Positions 28,062 through 37,725 of a DNA stretch of 64,000 nucleotides are shown here, one piece after another. The stretch lies in contig NZ_FMZV01000001.1 in the NCBI RefSeq assembly GCF_900101475.1, forward strand, positions 248,001 to 312,000, written 5' to 3'. Position 1 is the stretch's first letter; every line of letters begins with the position of its first letter. This DNA is from Ruegeria marina. Lineage in GTDB: Bacteria > Pseudomonadota > Alphaproteobacteria > Rhodobacterales > Rhodobacteraceae. The notes beneath the pieces are model-generated. The model was given only the letters and a program-made list of their open reading frames with translations. It made no database searches and was not told where the DNA came from. The translations under genes were made by a program, and so were the position numbers.

Positions 28062-29471
28062 TTATTCCGCCGCCTCGACCTCGTCATCGGCAAAGGCCAG
28101 GCGCGCGCCGGATTTGCCGGATGTTACCACTCCCAGCGACTTCAGCTTGCGATGCAAGGCGCTGCGCTCCATGCCGACGAAACTTGCGGTGCGGCTGATA
28201 TTGCCGCCAAACCGGTTGATCTGGGTCAGCAGATACTCGCGCTCGAATGCCTCGCGGGCCTCACGCAGCGGCAGGGTGGCCAATGCTCCGGACAGGACTA
28301 CCCGGCCTTCTTCGATCTTTTCCTCGTTGCTGGGCAATTCGCGGGCTTCGATCGGGCCGGTGCTGTCTCCGAGAATCAATACCCTTTCGACAAGGTTCTT
28401 CAGCTGCCGTACGTTGCCGGGCCAGGGCATGGTCTGCATGAGCGCCACGGCTTCCTCGCTGATCTCGCGCAGCGGAAGCCCCTGGCTCTGATGGCAGCTT
28501 TCGATGAAATGCGCGGCCAGCACGGGAATATCCTCGCGCCGGTCCTCTAGGGACGGAACGGAAATCGGGACCACATTCAATCGGTGATACAGTTCCTGCC
28601 GGAACCGTTCGGCGCGGATTTCCTCTTCGAGGTCGCGGTTGGTCGAGGAAATGACCCGCAAGTCCACCCGCACCTTGTCGGCGCCGCCGACCCGTTGGAA
28701 CTGTTGATCCACCAGCACGCGCAGGATCTTGGACTGGGTGCCAAGCGGCATGTCGGCGACTTCGTCGAAGAAGATGATGCCGCCATGAGCCTGTTCCAGC
28801 AGCCCGGGTTCGACCCCGCGGTCGGCGGTTTCACGGCCGAACAGGACCTCTTCCATCCGCTCCGGTTCAACCCCGGCACAGTTGACGGTCACGAAAGGCG
28901 CGTTCGACCGGTTGGAATTGGCGTGAATATAGCGCGCGGCAATCTCCTTGCCCGAGCCAGCCGGACCGCGCAGCATGACGCGCCCGTTCGACTTGGTGAC
29001 CTTGTCCAGTTGATTGAGCATCGCCCGAAAGGCCGCGGATTGCCCGATCATTTCGGTGGACGAGACCTCGCGGCGTTTGAGCTGCGCATTCTCGCGGCGC
29101 AGCCGGGACGTTTCCATCGCGCGGCGGATCACCACCATGAGCTGGTCGATGTTGAAGGGCTTTTCGATGAAGTCGTAGGCGCCCTGCTTTATCGCGGCTA
29201 CGGCGATCTCGATATTGCCATGACCCGAGATGATGACCACCGGCACATCCGGATTGTCGCGCTTTACCGCCTTCAGGATGTCGATCCCATCCATCCGGCT
29301 GTCCTTGAGCCAGATATCAAGGATCAATAGCCCCGGTGGTTCGGCATTGATGGCCGCCATGCAGTCTTCGGAATTTCCGGCTAGCCTGGTGGAAAACCCT
29401 TCGTCCTCGAGAATGTCCGACACCAGTTCGCGGATGTCACGCTCGTCATCAACGATCAGAATATCACTCAT
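28062..29471 (-). CDS. ntrX: Nitrogen/redox response regulator NtrX
   Basis: A 469-residue response regulator partnered with NtrY. The receiver domain (1-120) has the phosphoacceptor Asp52 in LLILDIWLKDS. The central AAA+ domain has a Walker A GPAGSGKE near 167 and Walker B IIFFDEVADMP. The C-terminal Fis-type helix-turn-helix is ISRTASFVGMERSALHRKLK. The GAFTGA sigma54-contact loop is absent: the stretch FGRETADRGVEPGLLEQA stands in its place. It overlaps the ntrY stop by eight bases. Known roles of NtrYX in alphaproteobacteria are nitrogen, redox and envelope control. Confidence 0.95.
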   Translation of the reverse strand: MSDILIVDDERDIRELVSDILEDEGFSTRLAGNSEDCMAAINAEPPGLLILDIWLKDSRMDGIDILKAVKRDNPDVPVVIISGHGNIEIAVAAIKQGAYDFIEKPFNIDQLMVVIRRAMETSRLRRENAQLKRREVSSTEMIGQSAAFRAMLNQLDKVTKSNGRVMLRGPAGSGKEIAARYIHANSNRSNAPFVTVNCAGVEPERMEEVLFGRETADRGVEPGLLEQAHGGIIFFDEVADMPLGTQSKILRVLVDQQFQRVGGADKVRVDLRVISSTNRDLEEEIRAERFRQELYHRLNVVPISVPSLEDRREDIPVLAAHFIESCHQSQGLPLREISEEAVALMQTMPWPGNVRQLKNLVERVLILGDSTGPIEARELPSNEEKIEEGRVVLSGALATLPLREAREAFEREYLLTQINRFGGNISRTASFVGMERSALHRKLKSLGVVTSGKSGARLAFADDEVEAAE

Positions 29472-31752
29472 TTCGCCCTGCTTTCGCTTTGGTTTTGGCC
29501 GCTGGTCTTTGGGTTGCGGACTTTTGCGCCGGGTTGTGCCCCGGCAGACGGATCACGGCCATCGCACCGAAATGGTCCTGTCCGTCGAAAACGGGAGCAT
29601 CTTCGAGCTGAAGCGTCCCGCCATGTTCCTCGATGATTTTCTTGACGATGGGCAGGCCCAGGCCGGTGCCTTCGTCACGCGTCGTCACATAGGGCTCGAA
29701 CAGGCGCGCCCTGTCCTCAGGCAGGCCGATCCCGTTGTCCGCAATGCTGATGACAGTTCCGGCGCCTTCTGCCGCGAGGCTTACCCGGATTTCGGGCCTC
29801 AGATTTTCGGGGGCGCCTTTTTCCTGCAAGCTCTCAATGGCTTCTCCGGCGTTCTTGATAAGGTTCGTCAGAGCCTGACCCAACATGGTTGCATCCACAT
29901 CGCCCCAGACTTCTTCGTCCGGAATGGAGAGAGCGAGCTTTACGCCCGGCTGGCCGGTCTGCTGCAACAACACGGCGTCGCGCACCAGTTTCACCAGGTT
30001 TTCTTCATGCCGGACCGGTTCGGGCATGCGCGCGAATTTCGAGAATTCGTCAACGATGCGCCGCAGATCATTGGTCTGTCGTACGATCACGTCGGTCATG
30101 GATTCGAGACTTTCGCTATCCGCCTCATCCAGTTTTTGCGAGAACTTGCGCTTGATCCGTTCGGCGCTCAGCTGGATCGGCGTCAGCGGATTCTTGATTT
30201 CATGAGCGATGCGACGCGCGACGTCGCCCCAGGCGGCCATGCGTTGCGCGCTTACAAGATCGGTCACATCGTCGAACGCGATCACATAGCCTTCGAGCGT
30301 CTGGCCGTCGCCGCGGCGGGTCGCCATGCGCACAAGCAGGTTTTCCAATTGCCCCTTGCGGGTCACCTTGACCTCGGCCTGAACGGTTTCCTGATTGCCT
30401 TCCATCAAGGTTTCGAACAGCGGAAGGAACTCGGGCACCGCGATACCGATTGCAAGGCTCTGTTCATCACCCGACCAGTCGAGCAGGCGTTCCGCCGACC
30501 GGTTCACGAACGTCACCCGCCCCTGCGGGTCGAGACCGACCACCCCGGAGGTGACAGAACTGAGAACCGAGTCGAACAGACGCCTGCGGCGCTCGATCTG
30601 ATGCGTGTTTTCCAGCAAGGCGTCGCGCTGAGCCTTCAACTGCCGGGTCATCTGGTTAAAGTACCGCCCCAGCATCGCGATCTCGTCATCGCCGCTTTCC
30701 TCCGGCACCTGCACGCCAAGATCGCCGCCGCCGACCCGCTGCGCCGCGGTCGTCAACCGGCCGACGGGCCGCGACAGGCGTTCGGCGAACCACAACCCCA
30801 ACCAGACTGCGGCCAGAATCAGGATGACGGCAAATCCCAGGTAGAGCAGGCCGAATTCGAACAGCACCCTGCCCCGTTCGTTTTCAAGCTGCTGGTAGAG
30901 ATGAACCGTTTCCTTGGTGTCATCGAGCAGGTTCAGAATGCTGCCATCCACCGTTCGGCTGACATAGAGATAGCGGTCGGGATAGGCGGTGAGCGGAACA
31001 AGCGCCCGGAACTCGTTGTTGTTCCAGTCCTGGATGATCGCCAGCCCGGAGGACAGCGCCGAGTCGAATTCCGTACGCGAGGGTTCTTCGTAGTCGAACT
31101 GATAGGACCGATCCCCGCGCGCCTTGATCTGGCCCGTTCCGTCGATCACGTAAGCCTCGCGCAGGCCGCGCTGTATCTGCTTCTGCCCTTGCGCAAGCAC
31201 ACCGCGCAATTCGGCATCGGTGATGAAGAAATTGACCGCCCGCGCCTGGTCGAGGTAGCGGCCCAGGGCATGGGCATCCTGTTCCAGACCTTCGCGGTGC
31301 TCCTTCTCATAGGCTTCGGCAGCCGCCAACGAGGCGCCGACAACGTTGCGCACCCGGTCTGAGAACCAGCCTTCGAGACCAATATTGAGCGTCAGTCCGG
31401 CAAACACGGCCACCGTGACCGTCGGTATCAGCGCCAGCAGCGTGAAGACCCCGATCAGCCGCAGGTGCAGGCGGGAACCCGCCGATTTCTCGCGCCGCGC
31501 GGCGACAAGACGACCGACCTGAGAGATCACAAGCGCCGCCAGGACCAGAATGTAGATCAGGTCCGCCAGCAGGATGAGTCGCAGCGTGTTGGAAGTGGCG
31601 CCCAGATCGAAAGGCCCGGTCACGAGATAGGTCGCCAGTGTCAGGGCCGGGCCGAGAATGACGAGCCCCAAAGTCCCGATATTGCGGGCCTTTCGGGTTT
31701 TTCGCCAATCGGTAAGCGATAGAAACGACCCGCTCTGTGACCGGGATGCCAC
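29464..31752 (-). CDS. ntrY: Membrane sensor histidine kinase NtrY
   Basis: A 762-residue sensor kinase. N-terminal helices near 27-47, 52-75 and 95-120 enclose a periplasmic sensor segment of about 180 residues before another helix (LLYLGFAVILILAAVWLGLW). A HAMP domain, a PAS domain (FDSVLSSVTSGVVGLDPQGR), the H-box [15 protein letters not shown] and the N/G boxes (NLIKNAGEAI, DNGIGL, GTGLGLPI) follow. The start is GTG with GAGGG eight bases upstream. It is 99 bp downstream of ntrC and overlaps ntrX. Confidence 0.95.
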   Translation of the reverse strand: MASRSQSGSFLSLTDWRKTRKARNIGTLGLVILGPALTLATYLVTGPFDLGATSNTLRLILLADLIYILVLAALVISQVGRLVAARREKSAGSRLHLRLIGVFTLLALIPTVTVAVFAGLTLNIGLEGWFSDRVRNVVGASLAAAEAYEKEHREGLEQDAHALGRYLDQARAVNFFITDAELRGVLAQGQKQIQRGLREAYVIDGTGQIKARGDRSYQFDYEEPSRTEFDSALSSGLAIIQDWNNNEFRALVPLTAYPDRYLYVSRTVDGSILNLLDDTKETVHLYQQLENERGRVLFEFGLLYLGFAVILILAAVWLGLWFAERLSRPVGRLTTAAQRVGGGDLGVQVPEESGDDEIAMLGRYFNQMTRQLKAQRDALLENTHQIERRRRLFDSVLSSVTSGVVGLDPQGRVTFVNRSAERLLDWSGDEQSLAIGIAVPEFLPLFETLMEGNQETVQAEVKVTRKGQLENLLVRMATRRGDGQTLEGYVIAFDDVTDLVSAQRMAAWGDVARRIAHEIKNPLTPIQLSAERIKRKFSQKLDEADSESLESMTDVIVRQTNDLRRIVDEFSKFARMPEPVRHEENLVKLVRDAVLLQQTGQPGVKLALSIPDEEVWGDVDATMLGQALTNLIKNAGEAIESLQEKGAPENLRPEIRVSLAAEGAGTVISIADNGIGLPEDRARLFEPYVTTRDEGTGLGLPIVKKIIEEHGGTLQLEDAPVFDGQDHFGAMAVIRLPGHNPAQKSATQRPAAKTKAKAGRNE

Positions 31753-31851
31753 CTGCTGCCCTCATCCTGATGTGCCGCTTGCGCGACGAACCGCCATATC
31801 TCGTGGTCCTTGCCGGGATGCGACCCGGATGCCACGGCTTGTGTGACGATA

Positions 31852-33222
31852 TTACATCAGTTTGCGGCGTCGTGTCACCTGAATATCGAGATCGGTGATT
31901 TTCTTTCGCAACGTATTCCGGTTGATCCCCAAAAGATCCGCGCATTTCGCCTGGTTGCCTCCGGATGCGTCCAAGGCGATCTCGATCAGCGGCGCTTCGA
32001 CTTCACGCAGGATGCGCTGGTACAGGCCGGGCGGCGGCAGGACGTTGCCGTGCAAATCGAAGTACCGCCGCAGATGCCGGGCCACTGAGGCAGAGAGCTT
32101 CTCGGTATCGCCCCGCCCCCCCAGCGCCGGCTCCAGATCCGGTTGATTGCCCAGAACCTGCTCTGCTTCGGCGCGGGTGATCTCCTCCGCCCGGCTGATC
32201 AGCGACAGCCGTCGAACCGCGTTTTCCAGTTGCCGCACGTTGCCCGGCCAGGAATAGATCCGGAACAGTTCGGCGGCTTGCGCACTCAGCCATCGTTTGG
32301 GGGCGCCGTCCCGCTCGGACTTGTTCAGGAAGAACTCGGTCAGCAAGGGAATGTCATCTACCCGTTCTCGGAGCGAGGGCACGTGAATCGGTGCGCCGCA
32401 TAGCCTGTAATACAAGTCCTGTCGAACCCTGCCCGCCTCCATCGCCGCGGCCATGTCGGTCTGGCTGGTGGCCATGAACCTCGGAACATAGTCGCCAGGG
32501 GCATCCATCATTCGCACGATCCGGGCCTGGATCTCGTCGCCGATATCCGCGATCTCGTCGATCAGAAGCGTACCGCCCTTGACCCGGGCGAGAACACGCG
32601 CCGGCCCCTCAAGCTCCTGCATATCCGCAGCCGTGACCGTGACGAAGGGCAAGGTCCGGCGATCGGAAAAGTCGTGGATCGTCCGGGCGATCAGAGACTT
32701 TCCGGTACCGCTTTCACCGGAAATCATGACCGGCAGATCCGTGTTCATCACCTTGGCCACCAGGCGGTACAGCGCCTGCATGACAGGTGTCCGCCCGATC
32801 AACGGCAGTTCGTCGGGCCGTTCGCTGACCTCCTCGCGCCTGTCCTGCGGGGAACGCCGCTTTTTCTCCAGCGCCCGCGCGGTGCGCTTCATGAGGTCGG
32901 GCAGATCGAAGGGTTTGGGCAGGTAATCATAGGCTTCGGCCTCGGCCGCCTGGATTGCGGTCATGATCGTGTTCTGCGCGGAAATGACGATCACCGGTAG
33001 GCCGGGTCGGTCCTGCGAAATCTTCGGCAGCATTTCCAGCCCGTTGCCATCCGGCATCATGACATCCGAGATCACAACGTCGCCCTTGCCCTCGGCCACC
33101 CAGCGCATCAGCGTTGTCAGGCTCGATGTCGCGTGAACCTTGCATCCCGCGCGGGTCAGCGCCTGGGTCAGAACCGTGCGGATCGTGCGATCGTCGTCCG
33201 CAACCAGAACCGTGCCATCCAT
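31852..33222 (-). CDS. ntrC: Nitrogen regulation response regulator NtrC (GAFTGA-less type)
   Basis: A 456-residue response regulator. The receiver has Asp53 in [11 protein letters not shown]; the AAA+ domain has Walker [10 protein letters not shown] and Walker [10 protein letters not shown]; the Fis-like helix-turn-helix is [20 protein letters not shown]. The loop that normally carries GAFTGA is deleted: [20 protein letters not shown] runs straight into Walker B. Rhodobacter capsulatus NtrC has the same deletion and activates sigma70 promoters, so the same mechanism is inferred. The start overlaps the ntrB stop (TGATGG). Confidence 0.95.
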   Translation of the reverse strand: MDGTVLVADDDRTIRTVLTQALTRAGCKVHATSSLTTLMRWVAEGKGDVVISDVMMPDGNGLEMLPKISQDRPGLPVIVISAQNTIMTAIQAAEAEAYDYLPKPFDLPDLMKRTARALEKKRRSPQDRREEVSERPDELPLIGRTPVMQALYRLVAKVMNTDLPVMISGESGTGKSLIARTIHDFSDRRTLPFVTVTAADMQELEGPARVLARVKGGTLLIDEIADIGDEIQARIVRMMDAPGDYVPRFMATSQTDMAAAMEAGRVRQDLYYRLCGAPIHVPSLRERVDDIPLLTEFFLNKSERDGAPKRWLSAQAAELFRIYSWPGNVRQLENAVRRLSLISRAEEITRAEAEQVLGNQPDLEPALGGRGDTEKLSASVARHLRRYFDLHGNVLPPPGLYQRILREVEAPLIEIALDASGGNQAKCADLLGINRNTLRKKITDLDIQVTRRRKLM

Positions 33223-34304
33223 CAGGTCTTCTCCTCTTCTGCGCGGCCCTTGGGCACGCGCGGCAACGACAGGCGGAACACGGTGCGTCCAGGCACCGAG
33301 TCCACGGAAATCCAGCCGTCATGGTCGGAAATGATCTTGCTGACCAGCGCCAGCCCCAGTCCGGTTCCGTTCTCGCGCCCCGAAACGAACGGGTCGAAGA
33401 TATCGGCGCGGATGTCATTGGGCAGGCCCGGGCCGTCGTCGATGATCTCGATCTGAAGCGGCAGCGAATGGCCCGACCCGTCGCTGCGGCGCAGGCGGAA
33501 GGAATGTTCGAAATAGGTGTGCAGCCGGATGATCCCGCCATCGGATCCCGCCGCTTCGGAGGCGTTCTTGAGCAGGTTCAGGATCACCTGCAGCAGCTGG
33601 TCGGGATCGCCATAGGCCAGCGGCAGCGAGGGGTCGTAATCCTCGATGATGGTCATGTGCGCGCCAAACCCGAGGAGCGCCGAACGCCGCGCTCGGTCCA
33701 GCACGTCGTGGATGTTCACGGGCTTGAAATCGGGCGTGCTGAGGTTGCCGAATTGCTCGACCTGCTCCAGCAGCTTCACGATCCTGCGACTTTCCTCGAC
33801 GATGAGGTCGGTCAGTTCCAGATCCTCTGCGGCAAGGTTCATGCTCAGCAGTTGCGCCGCCCCGGTGATGCCCGCCAGCGGGTTCTTGATCTCGTGCGCC
33901 AGCATCTCGGCCATGCCGATGGCCGATTGCGCGGCCGATTTCACCGAATGGCTCTGGGTCATGCGCCCGGCCAGTTCGCGCGGGCTGACCAGAATCAGCA
34001 TCGAGCCGGGGTGCCCGACCAGCGGCGCGATCTGCAAGCCGCATTGCAGCGGCGCGCGGCTGCCCGAGCCCACGTCGATATCGTTGACGAACAGCGGCGT
34101 GCCCTGCTTGCGGGCCCGTTCGAACGCCTGTTCGATTGGCGCGTCGATCGCAAGCTGGTCCCAGATCGGGTGCCCGACAACCGATTTGCGCGAAGCGTTG
34201 AGGAAACCCTCGGCGGCCGAATTCACATCCGCGATCCGGTCGTTTTCGTCGATCAGAAAGGCCGGAACCGGCAGCGAGGTCCAGATGGCGCCATCGGCGT
34301 TCAT
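33222..34304 (-). CDS. ntrB: Nitrogen regulation sensor kinase NtrB
   Basis: A 360-residue cytoplasmic histidine kinase/phosphatase for NtrC, normally gated by PII. A PAS domain occupies about 10-110 ([20 protein letters not shown]). The H-box is [19 protein letters not shown], and the ATP lid carries [20 protein letters not shown] and [16 protein letters not shown] 34304 is preceded by GGAGG and overlaps the dusB stop as ATGA; the frame upstream is the antisense of dusB and not part of the protein. Confidence 0.95.
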   Translation of the reverse strand: MNADGAIWTSLPVPAFLIDENDRIADVNSAAEGFLNASRKSVVGHPIWDQLAIDAPIEQAFERARKQGTPLFVNDIDVGSGSRAPLQCGLQIAPLVGHPGSMLILVSPRELAGRMTQSHSVKSAAQSAIGMAEMLAHEIKNPLAGITGAAQLLSMNLAAEDLELTDLIVEESRRIVKLLEQVEQFGNLSTPDFKPVNIHDVLDRARRSALLGFGAHMTIIEDYDPSLPLAYGDPDQLLQVILNLLKNASEAAGSDGGIIRLHTYFEHSFRLRRSDGSGHSLPLQIEIIDDGPGLPNDIRADIFDPFVSGRENGTGLGLALVSKIISDHDGWISVDSVPGRTVFRLSLPRVPKGRAEEEKT

Positions 34305-35284
34305 GCCGCCACCTCCGTTTCCGGTGTCAAGGCGTCGGCCAACAAGCGGATGACCACAGCAGGTTCGCGGCCGGTCAGAACCGCCTTGCGCAATTCCGGG
34401 GCCGTGCCGGCCTCGTCCATGTACCAGCCCAGGTGCTTGCGTGCGACCCGCAGCCCAAGTTCGGCGCCGTAGAAGGCCAGCATCGCCTCGTAATGACGGG
34501 TCACCATGTCGACCAGTGCCTGGCCGCGCGGGATTTCTGGTGCGGTCGTGCCATACAGCGCATGCGAGATCTCGGCCAGCGCCCAGGGCCTGCCCTGCGC
34601 GCCGCGTCCGATCATCACCCCGTCGGCCCCCGATTGCGCCAGCGCGGCACGGGCGGCGGCGGCATCGGTGATGTCGCCATTGGCGACGAGCGGCACGTTC
34701 ACGGTCTCGCGCACCGCGCGGATCGCCGCCCAGTCCGCCCGCCCCTTGTAGAACTGGCACCGGGTGCGTCCGTGGATCGTGACCATCTGCACCCCGGCCT
34801 CCTGTGCGCGATAGGCCACGTCGGGCGCGTTCATCAGGTGTTCGTCCCATCCCAGACGGGTCTTGAGCGTCACCGGCACGGCGACCGCCTCGACCACCGC
34901 CTCGATGAGTCGCAGCGCATGATCGGGTGTCTTGAGCAGGGCCGAGCCCGAGTAACCGTTGGTCACCTTCTTTGCCGGGCAGCCCATGTTGATGTCGATG
35001 ATGCGGGCGCCCCGGTCCTCGACCTGGCGGGCAGCCTCGGCGATCCAGTGCACCTCGCGCCCGGCAAGCTGCACGGCGGTGTTTTCCACGTCCGCCGACA
35101 GTTCGGCGCGCTCACGCACGCCGGGCTTGGCCTGAACCATCTCCTGGCTCGCGACCATCTCGCTCACCACCAGCCCGGCGCCAAACTCCATCACCAGGTC
35201 GCGAAACGGCCTATCGGTGATTCCAGCCATCGGCGCCAGCAGAACCGGCGGGGTCAGGGTTTTCTCTCCAAGACGCAAGGTCAC
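34301..35284 (-). CDS. dusB: tRNA-dihydrouridine synthase DusB (NifR3)
   Basis: A 327-residue FMN-dependent enzyme reducing uridine in the tRNA D-loop. Landmarks are PVLLAPMAGITDRPFRDL, DINMGCPAKKVTNGYSGSAL with the catalytic cysteine, VTIHGRTRCQFYKGRADW and SGADGVMIGRGAQGRPW. As in Rhodobacter it heads the nifR3-ntrBC operon, with an ATGA overlap to ntrB. It is divergent from ispDF across 183 bp that contain two inverted repeats. Confidence 0.96.
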   Translation of the reverse strand: MTLRLGEKTLTPPVLLAPMAGITDRPFRDLVMEFGAGLVVSEMVASQEMVQAKPGVRERAELSADVENTAVQLAGREVHWIAEAARQVEDRGARIIDINMGCPAKKVTNGYSGSALLKTPDHALRLIEAVVEAVAVPVTLKTRLGWDEHLMNAPDVAYRAQEAGVQMVTIHGRTRCQFYKGRADWAAIRAVRETVNVPLVANGDITDAAAARAALAQSGADGVMIGRGAQGRPWALAEISHALYGTTAPEIPRGQALVDMVTRHYEAMLAFYGAELGLRVARKHLGWYMDEAGTAPELRKAVLTGREPAVVIRLLADALTPETEVAA

Positions 35285-35297
35285 GTCTGCCTAATCC

Positions 35298-35342
35298 TTG
35301 TGCAGTTGAGCCATTGGTAATGAGGCATAGCCTTTTGCACAA
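35298..35342. promoter_or_regulatory. Spaced inverted repeat TTGTGCA / TGCACAA upstream of dusB
   Basis: TTGTGCA at 35298-35304 and its exact complement TGCACAA at 35336-35342 have centres 38 bp apart in the dusB-ispDF intergenic region, beginning 13 bp from the dusB start. The TGCAC core recalls NtrC half-sites, so autoregulation of the dusB-ntrBC operon is possible; this is inference from a short match. Confidence 0.3.
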
Positions 35343-35406
35343 TGAATCCACGGGGATCAAGGCGGAAGAAATGCGCATCTGCCTAATTTTTAAGCTGGTG
35401 GGCGCA

Positions 35407-35431
35407 GGTGATTGCCAGCGAACGCATCACC
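35407..35431. promoter_or_regulatory. Inverted repeat upstream of ispDF
   Basis: GGTGAT-N13-ATCACC lies 36 bp before the ispDF start codon. It could be an operator or a leader hairpin; no family assigned. Confidence 0.25.
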
Positions 35432-35467
35432 TCATAAAGATCGGCCCGCAAACGTCAGGGAGACACC

Positions 35468-36601
35468 ATGTCCACAGCCGCAATCATCGTCGCAGCCGGG
35501 CGCGGTACACGCGCCGGGGGCGATCTGCCAAAGCAATGGCAGATGCTGGCGGGCCGGCGCGTCGCGGACTGGACGCTGGAGCGGTTCTCCATTCCGCAGA
35601 TCGGCCATGTGGTGCTGGTGCTGCACCCCGAGGACCGCGAAGCCTGGAATGAATTCGCGGACAAGCCGCTGATCCTCGCCCCCGGCGGGTCGGACCGGGC
35701 GGCATCGGTGCGCAACGGGTTGGCGGCGCTCGACGGTCTGGGCATCACAAAGGTGCTGATCCATGACGTAGCCCGCCCCTGTGTATCGCGGGAACTGATC
35801 ATGTCGGTTCTGAACGCGCTCGACACCCATCGCGCGGCGGCGCCGGGGCTGCCGGTCACGGATGCACTCTGGTCCGGAAGCGAGGGCCATGTCACAGGCA
35901 CCCGCGACCGCGCGGGCCTGTTTGCCGCGCAGACGCCGCAGGGCTTTCACTACGATGACATCCGCACCGCCCATGCCGCCCACCCGGACGATGCGGCCGA
36001 CGATGTCGAGGTCGCCCGCGCAGCCGGGATCTCGGTTGCCATCGTTCCGGGAGAGCCGGATAATCTGAAGATCACCCGCGCCGGGGATTTCGCCCGTGCC
36101 GAACGGATATTGAGGCAGGACATGGATGTGAGACTCGGCAATGGCTACGACGTACACCGGTTCGGCCCCGGCGATCACGTGATGCTGTGCGGCGTTCGTG
36201 TGCCGCATGACCGCGGTCTGCAGGGCCATTCCGATGCCGACGTCGGCATGCACGCGGTGACCGACGCACTCTATGGCGCATTGGCCGAAGGCGATATCGG
36301 CCGCCACTTCCCGCCTTCTGACCCGCAATGGAAAGGAGCGGCCAGCGAAATCTTCCTGCGTCACGCCGTCGACCTCGCGGCCCGCCGCGGCTACACGGTG
36401 TCAAACATCGACTGCACACTGGTCTGCGAATATCCCAAGATCGGCCCGCATGCCCTTGCCATGCAACAGGAAATGGCCCGGATCATGGGCATCGACGCAA
36501 CCCGTGTCTCGGTCAAGGCCACCACCTCCGAGCGTCTTGGCTTCACTGGCCGGGGCGAAGGCATCGCGGCACTTGCCACCGCCTGCCTGGTGCGGCCATG
36601 A
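35468..36601 (+). CDS. ispDF: Bifunctional IspD/IspF isoprenoid enzyme
   Basis: A 377-residue fusion carrying two steps of the MEP pathway. Residues 1-218 are IspD (2-C-methyl-D-erythritol 4-phosphate cytidylyltransferase), with [16 protein letters not shown], a Gly-rich CTP-binding loop, and HDVARPCVS. Residues 219-377 are IspF (MECDP synthase), starting [14 protein letters not shown] with the metal ligands Asp and His, [19 protein letters not shown] and [15 protein letters not shown]. The fusion is common in alphaproteobacteria. It heads an operon with pgpA and the CinA-like gene, both joined by four-base overlaps. Confidence 0.97.
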   Translation: MSTAAIIVAAGRGTRAGGDLPKQWQMLAGRRVADWTLERFSIPQIGHVVLVLHPEDREAWNEFADKPLILAPGGSDRAASVRNGLAALDGLGITKVLIHDVARPCVSRELIMSVLNALDTHRAAAPGLPVTDALWSGSEGHVTGTRDRAGLFAAQTPQGFHYDDIRTAHAAHPDDAADDVEVARAAGISVAIVPGEPDNLKITRAGDFARAERILRQDMDVRLGNGYDVHRFGPGDHVMLCGVRVPHDRGLQGHSDADVGMHAVTDALYGALAEGDIGRHFPPSDPQWKGAASEIFLRHAVDLAARRGYTVSNIDCTLVCEYPKIGPHALAMQQEMARIMGIDATRVSVKATTSERLGFTGRGEGIAALATACLVRP

Positions 36602-37095
36602 CCGCCGCCCGGCTGATCGCTACCGTTGCGGGCGTCGGATACCTGCGCCCGGCCCCCGGCACCTGGGGTTCGCTGGCGGCCCTGCCGCTGGCCTGGATCA
36701 TCCATCAGGCGGGCGGATTTCCGGCTTTGGTCGTGGCGACACTGATCGCGTTTTTCGGCGGCCTCTGGGCCACCGGCGTCATGACCGCCGGGCAGGCCGA
36801 TCACGACCCCTCGGAAATCGTCATCGACGAAGTCGCGGGCCAGTTCCTTGCGCTCTGGGCCATCTCGCTGCCGGCCTGGCTGCACGGGCTCGACATTTCG
36901 GCGCTCTGGCCCGGTTGGGTGTCGGCCTTCGTGCTGTTTCGCCTGTTCGACATCACCAAGCCCGGCTGGGTCGGCCGCGCCGACCGGCGCGGCGACCCGT
37001 TGGGGGTGATGCTGGACGATATCGTCGCCGGTGGGTTCGCCGCGTTGGGAACCGCCCTGCTGGCGACTCTGTCTCATGGAGTGCTGGGCCTGTGA
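36598..37095 (+). CDS. pgpA: Phosphatidylglycerophosphatase A
   Basis: A 165-residue membrane phosphatase removing the terminal phosphate of phosphatidylglycerol phosphate. [17 protein letters not shown] is the PgpA signature, followed by [15 protein letters not shown] and [20 protein letters not shown] with the acidic metal ligands. Three to four hydrophobic helices are visible. ATGA overlap with ispDF and GTGA overlap with the next gene show tight coupling. Confidence 0.94.
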   Translation: MTAARLIATVAGVGYLRPAPGTWGSLAALPLAWIIHQAGGFPALVVATLIAFFGGLWATGVMTAGQADHDPSEIVIDEVAGQFLALWAISLPAWLHGLDISALWPGWVSAFVLFRLFDITKPGWVGRADRRGDPLGVMLDDIVAGGFAALGTALLATLSHGVLGL

Positions 37096-37583
37096 CCGTC
37101 GCCGACCTTCTGGACCGCGCCAAGACGCTTGGCGTCACCATCGCAACGGCGGAAAGCTGCACGGGCGGCATGGTCATGGCGGCGCTGACCGACATTCCCG
37201 GCAGTTCAGCCGTGATCGACCGCGGGTTCATCACCTATACCAACGCCGCCAAGCGCGACATGCTGGGCGTGCGCAAGGCGACCCTGGACGCGCATGGGGC
37301 CGTGTCCGAGGAAGTGGCCCGCGAGATGGCCGAAGGGGCGCTGGATTTCTCGCAGGCCACGCTATCGGTTGCGATCACCGGTATTGCCGGCCCCGGAGGC
37401 TCCGAGTTCAAGCCCGAAGGCAGGGTCTGTTTCGCCCTTGCGGGTGAAGGTTTCGACACTGAAACGCAAACCGTAGAATTCGGCGCACCGGGACGGGATG
37501 CCGTGCGCCGCGCCGCGCGCGAACACGCCCTGGTTTTGCTGGATCGCGGGCTTTCTCTGATCGCCAGCAAATCGGGCAATTGA
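37092..37583 (+). CDS. pncC: CinA C-terminal-domain protein (nicotinamide-nucleotide amidase, PncC type)
   Basis: A 163-residue stand-alone CinA C-terminal domain. ATAESCTGGMVMAALTDIPG and VAITGIAGPGGSEFKPEGRVC are the PncC signatures. It is expected to deamidate nicotinamide mononucleotide in NAD recycling; the N-terminal molybdopterin-like half of full CinA is absent. The start is GTG within the pgpA stop (GTGA). Last gene of the ispDF operon. Confidence 0.93.
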   Translation: MTVADLLDRAKTLGVTIATAESCTGGMVMAALTDIPGSSAVIDRGFITYTNAAKRDMLGVRKATLDAHGAVSEEVAREMAEGALDFSQATLSVAITGIAGPGGSEFKPEGRVCFALAGEGFDTETQTVEFGAPGRDAVRRAAREHALVLLDRGLSLIASKSGN

Positions 37584-37725
37584 TCGCCAAATCCGCACAC
37601 AAATTAATCACTTCTGGAAAAGCGTCATTTTTGAGCGCCCTTGCGCCCGGCTGCCTCTTTTTCCCGCGTGGTTTTTTCTGTCAACCGCTCTCACCACTCG
37701 TATTCGCAGCAAAGGAGAGCGGCCC

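Noticed and set aside
34305-34850. N-terminal extension of NtrB
   Set aside because: It is antisense-frame sequence of dusB, Arg/Gly-rich and without a PAS or membrane segment; GGAGG precedes ATG 34304.
37584-37725. Sigma54 promoter for amtB
   Set aside because: No TGGCAC-N5-TTGC-like match was found, in line with the GAFTGA-less NtrC.
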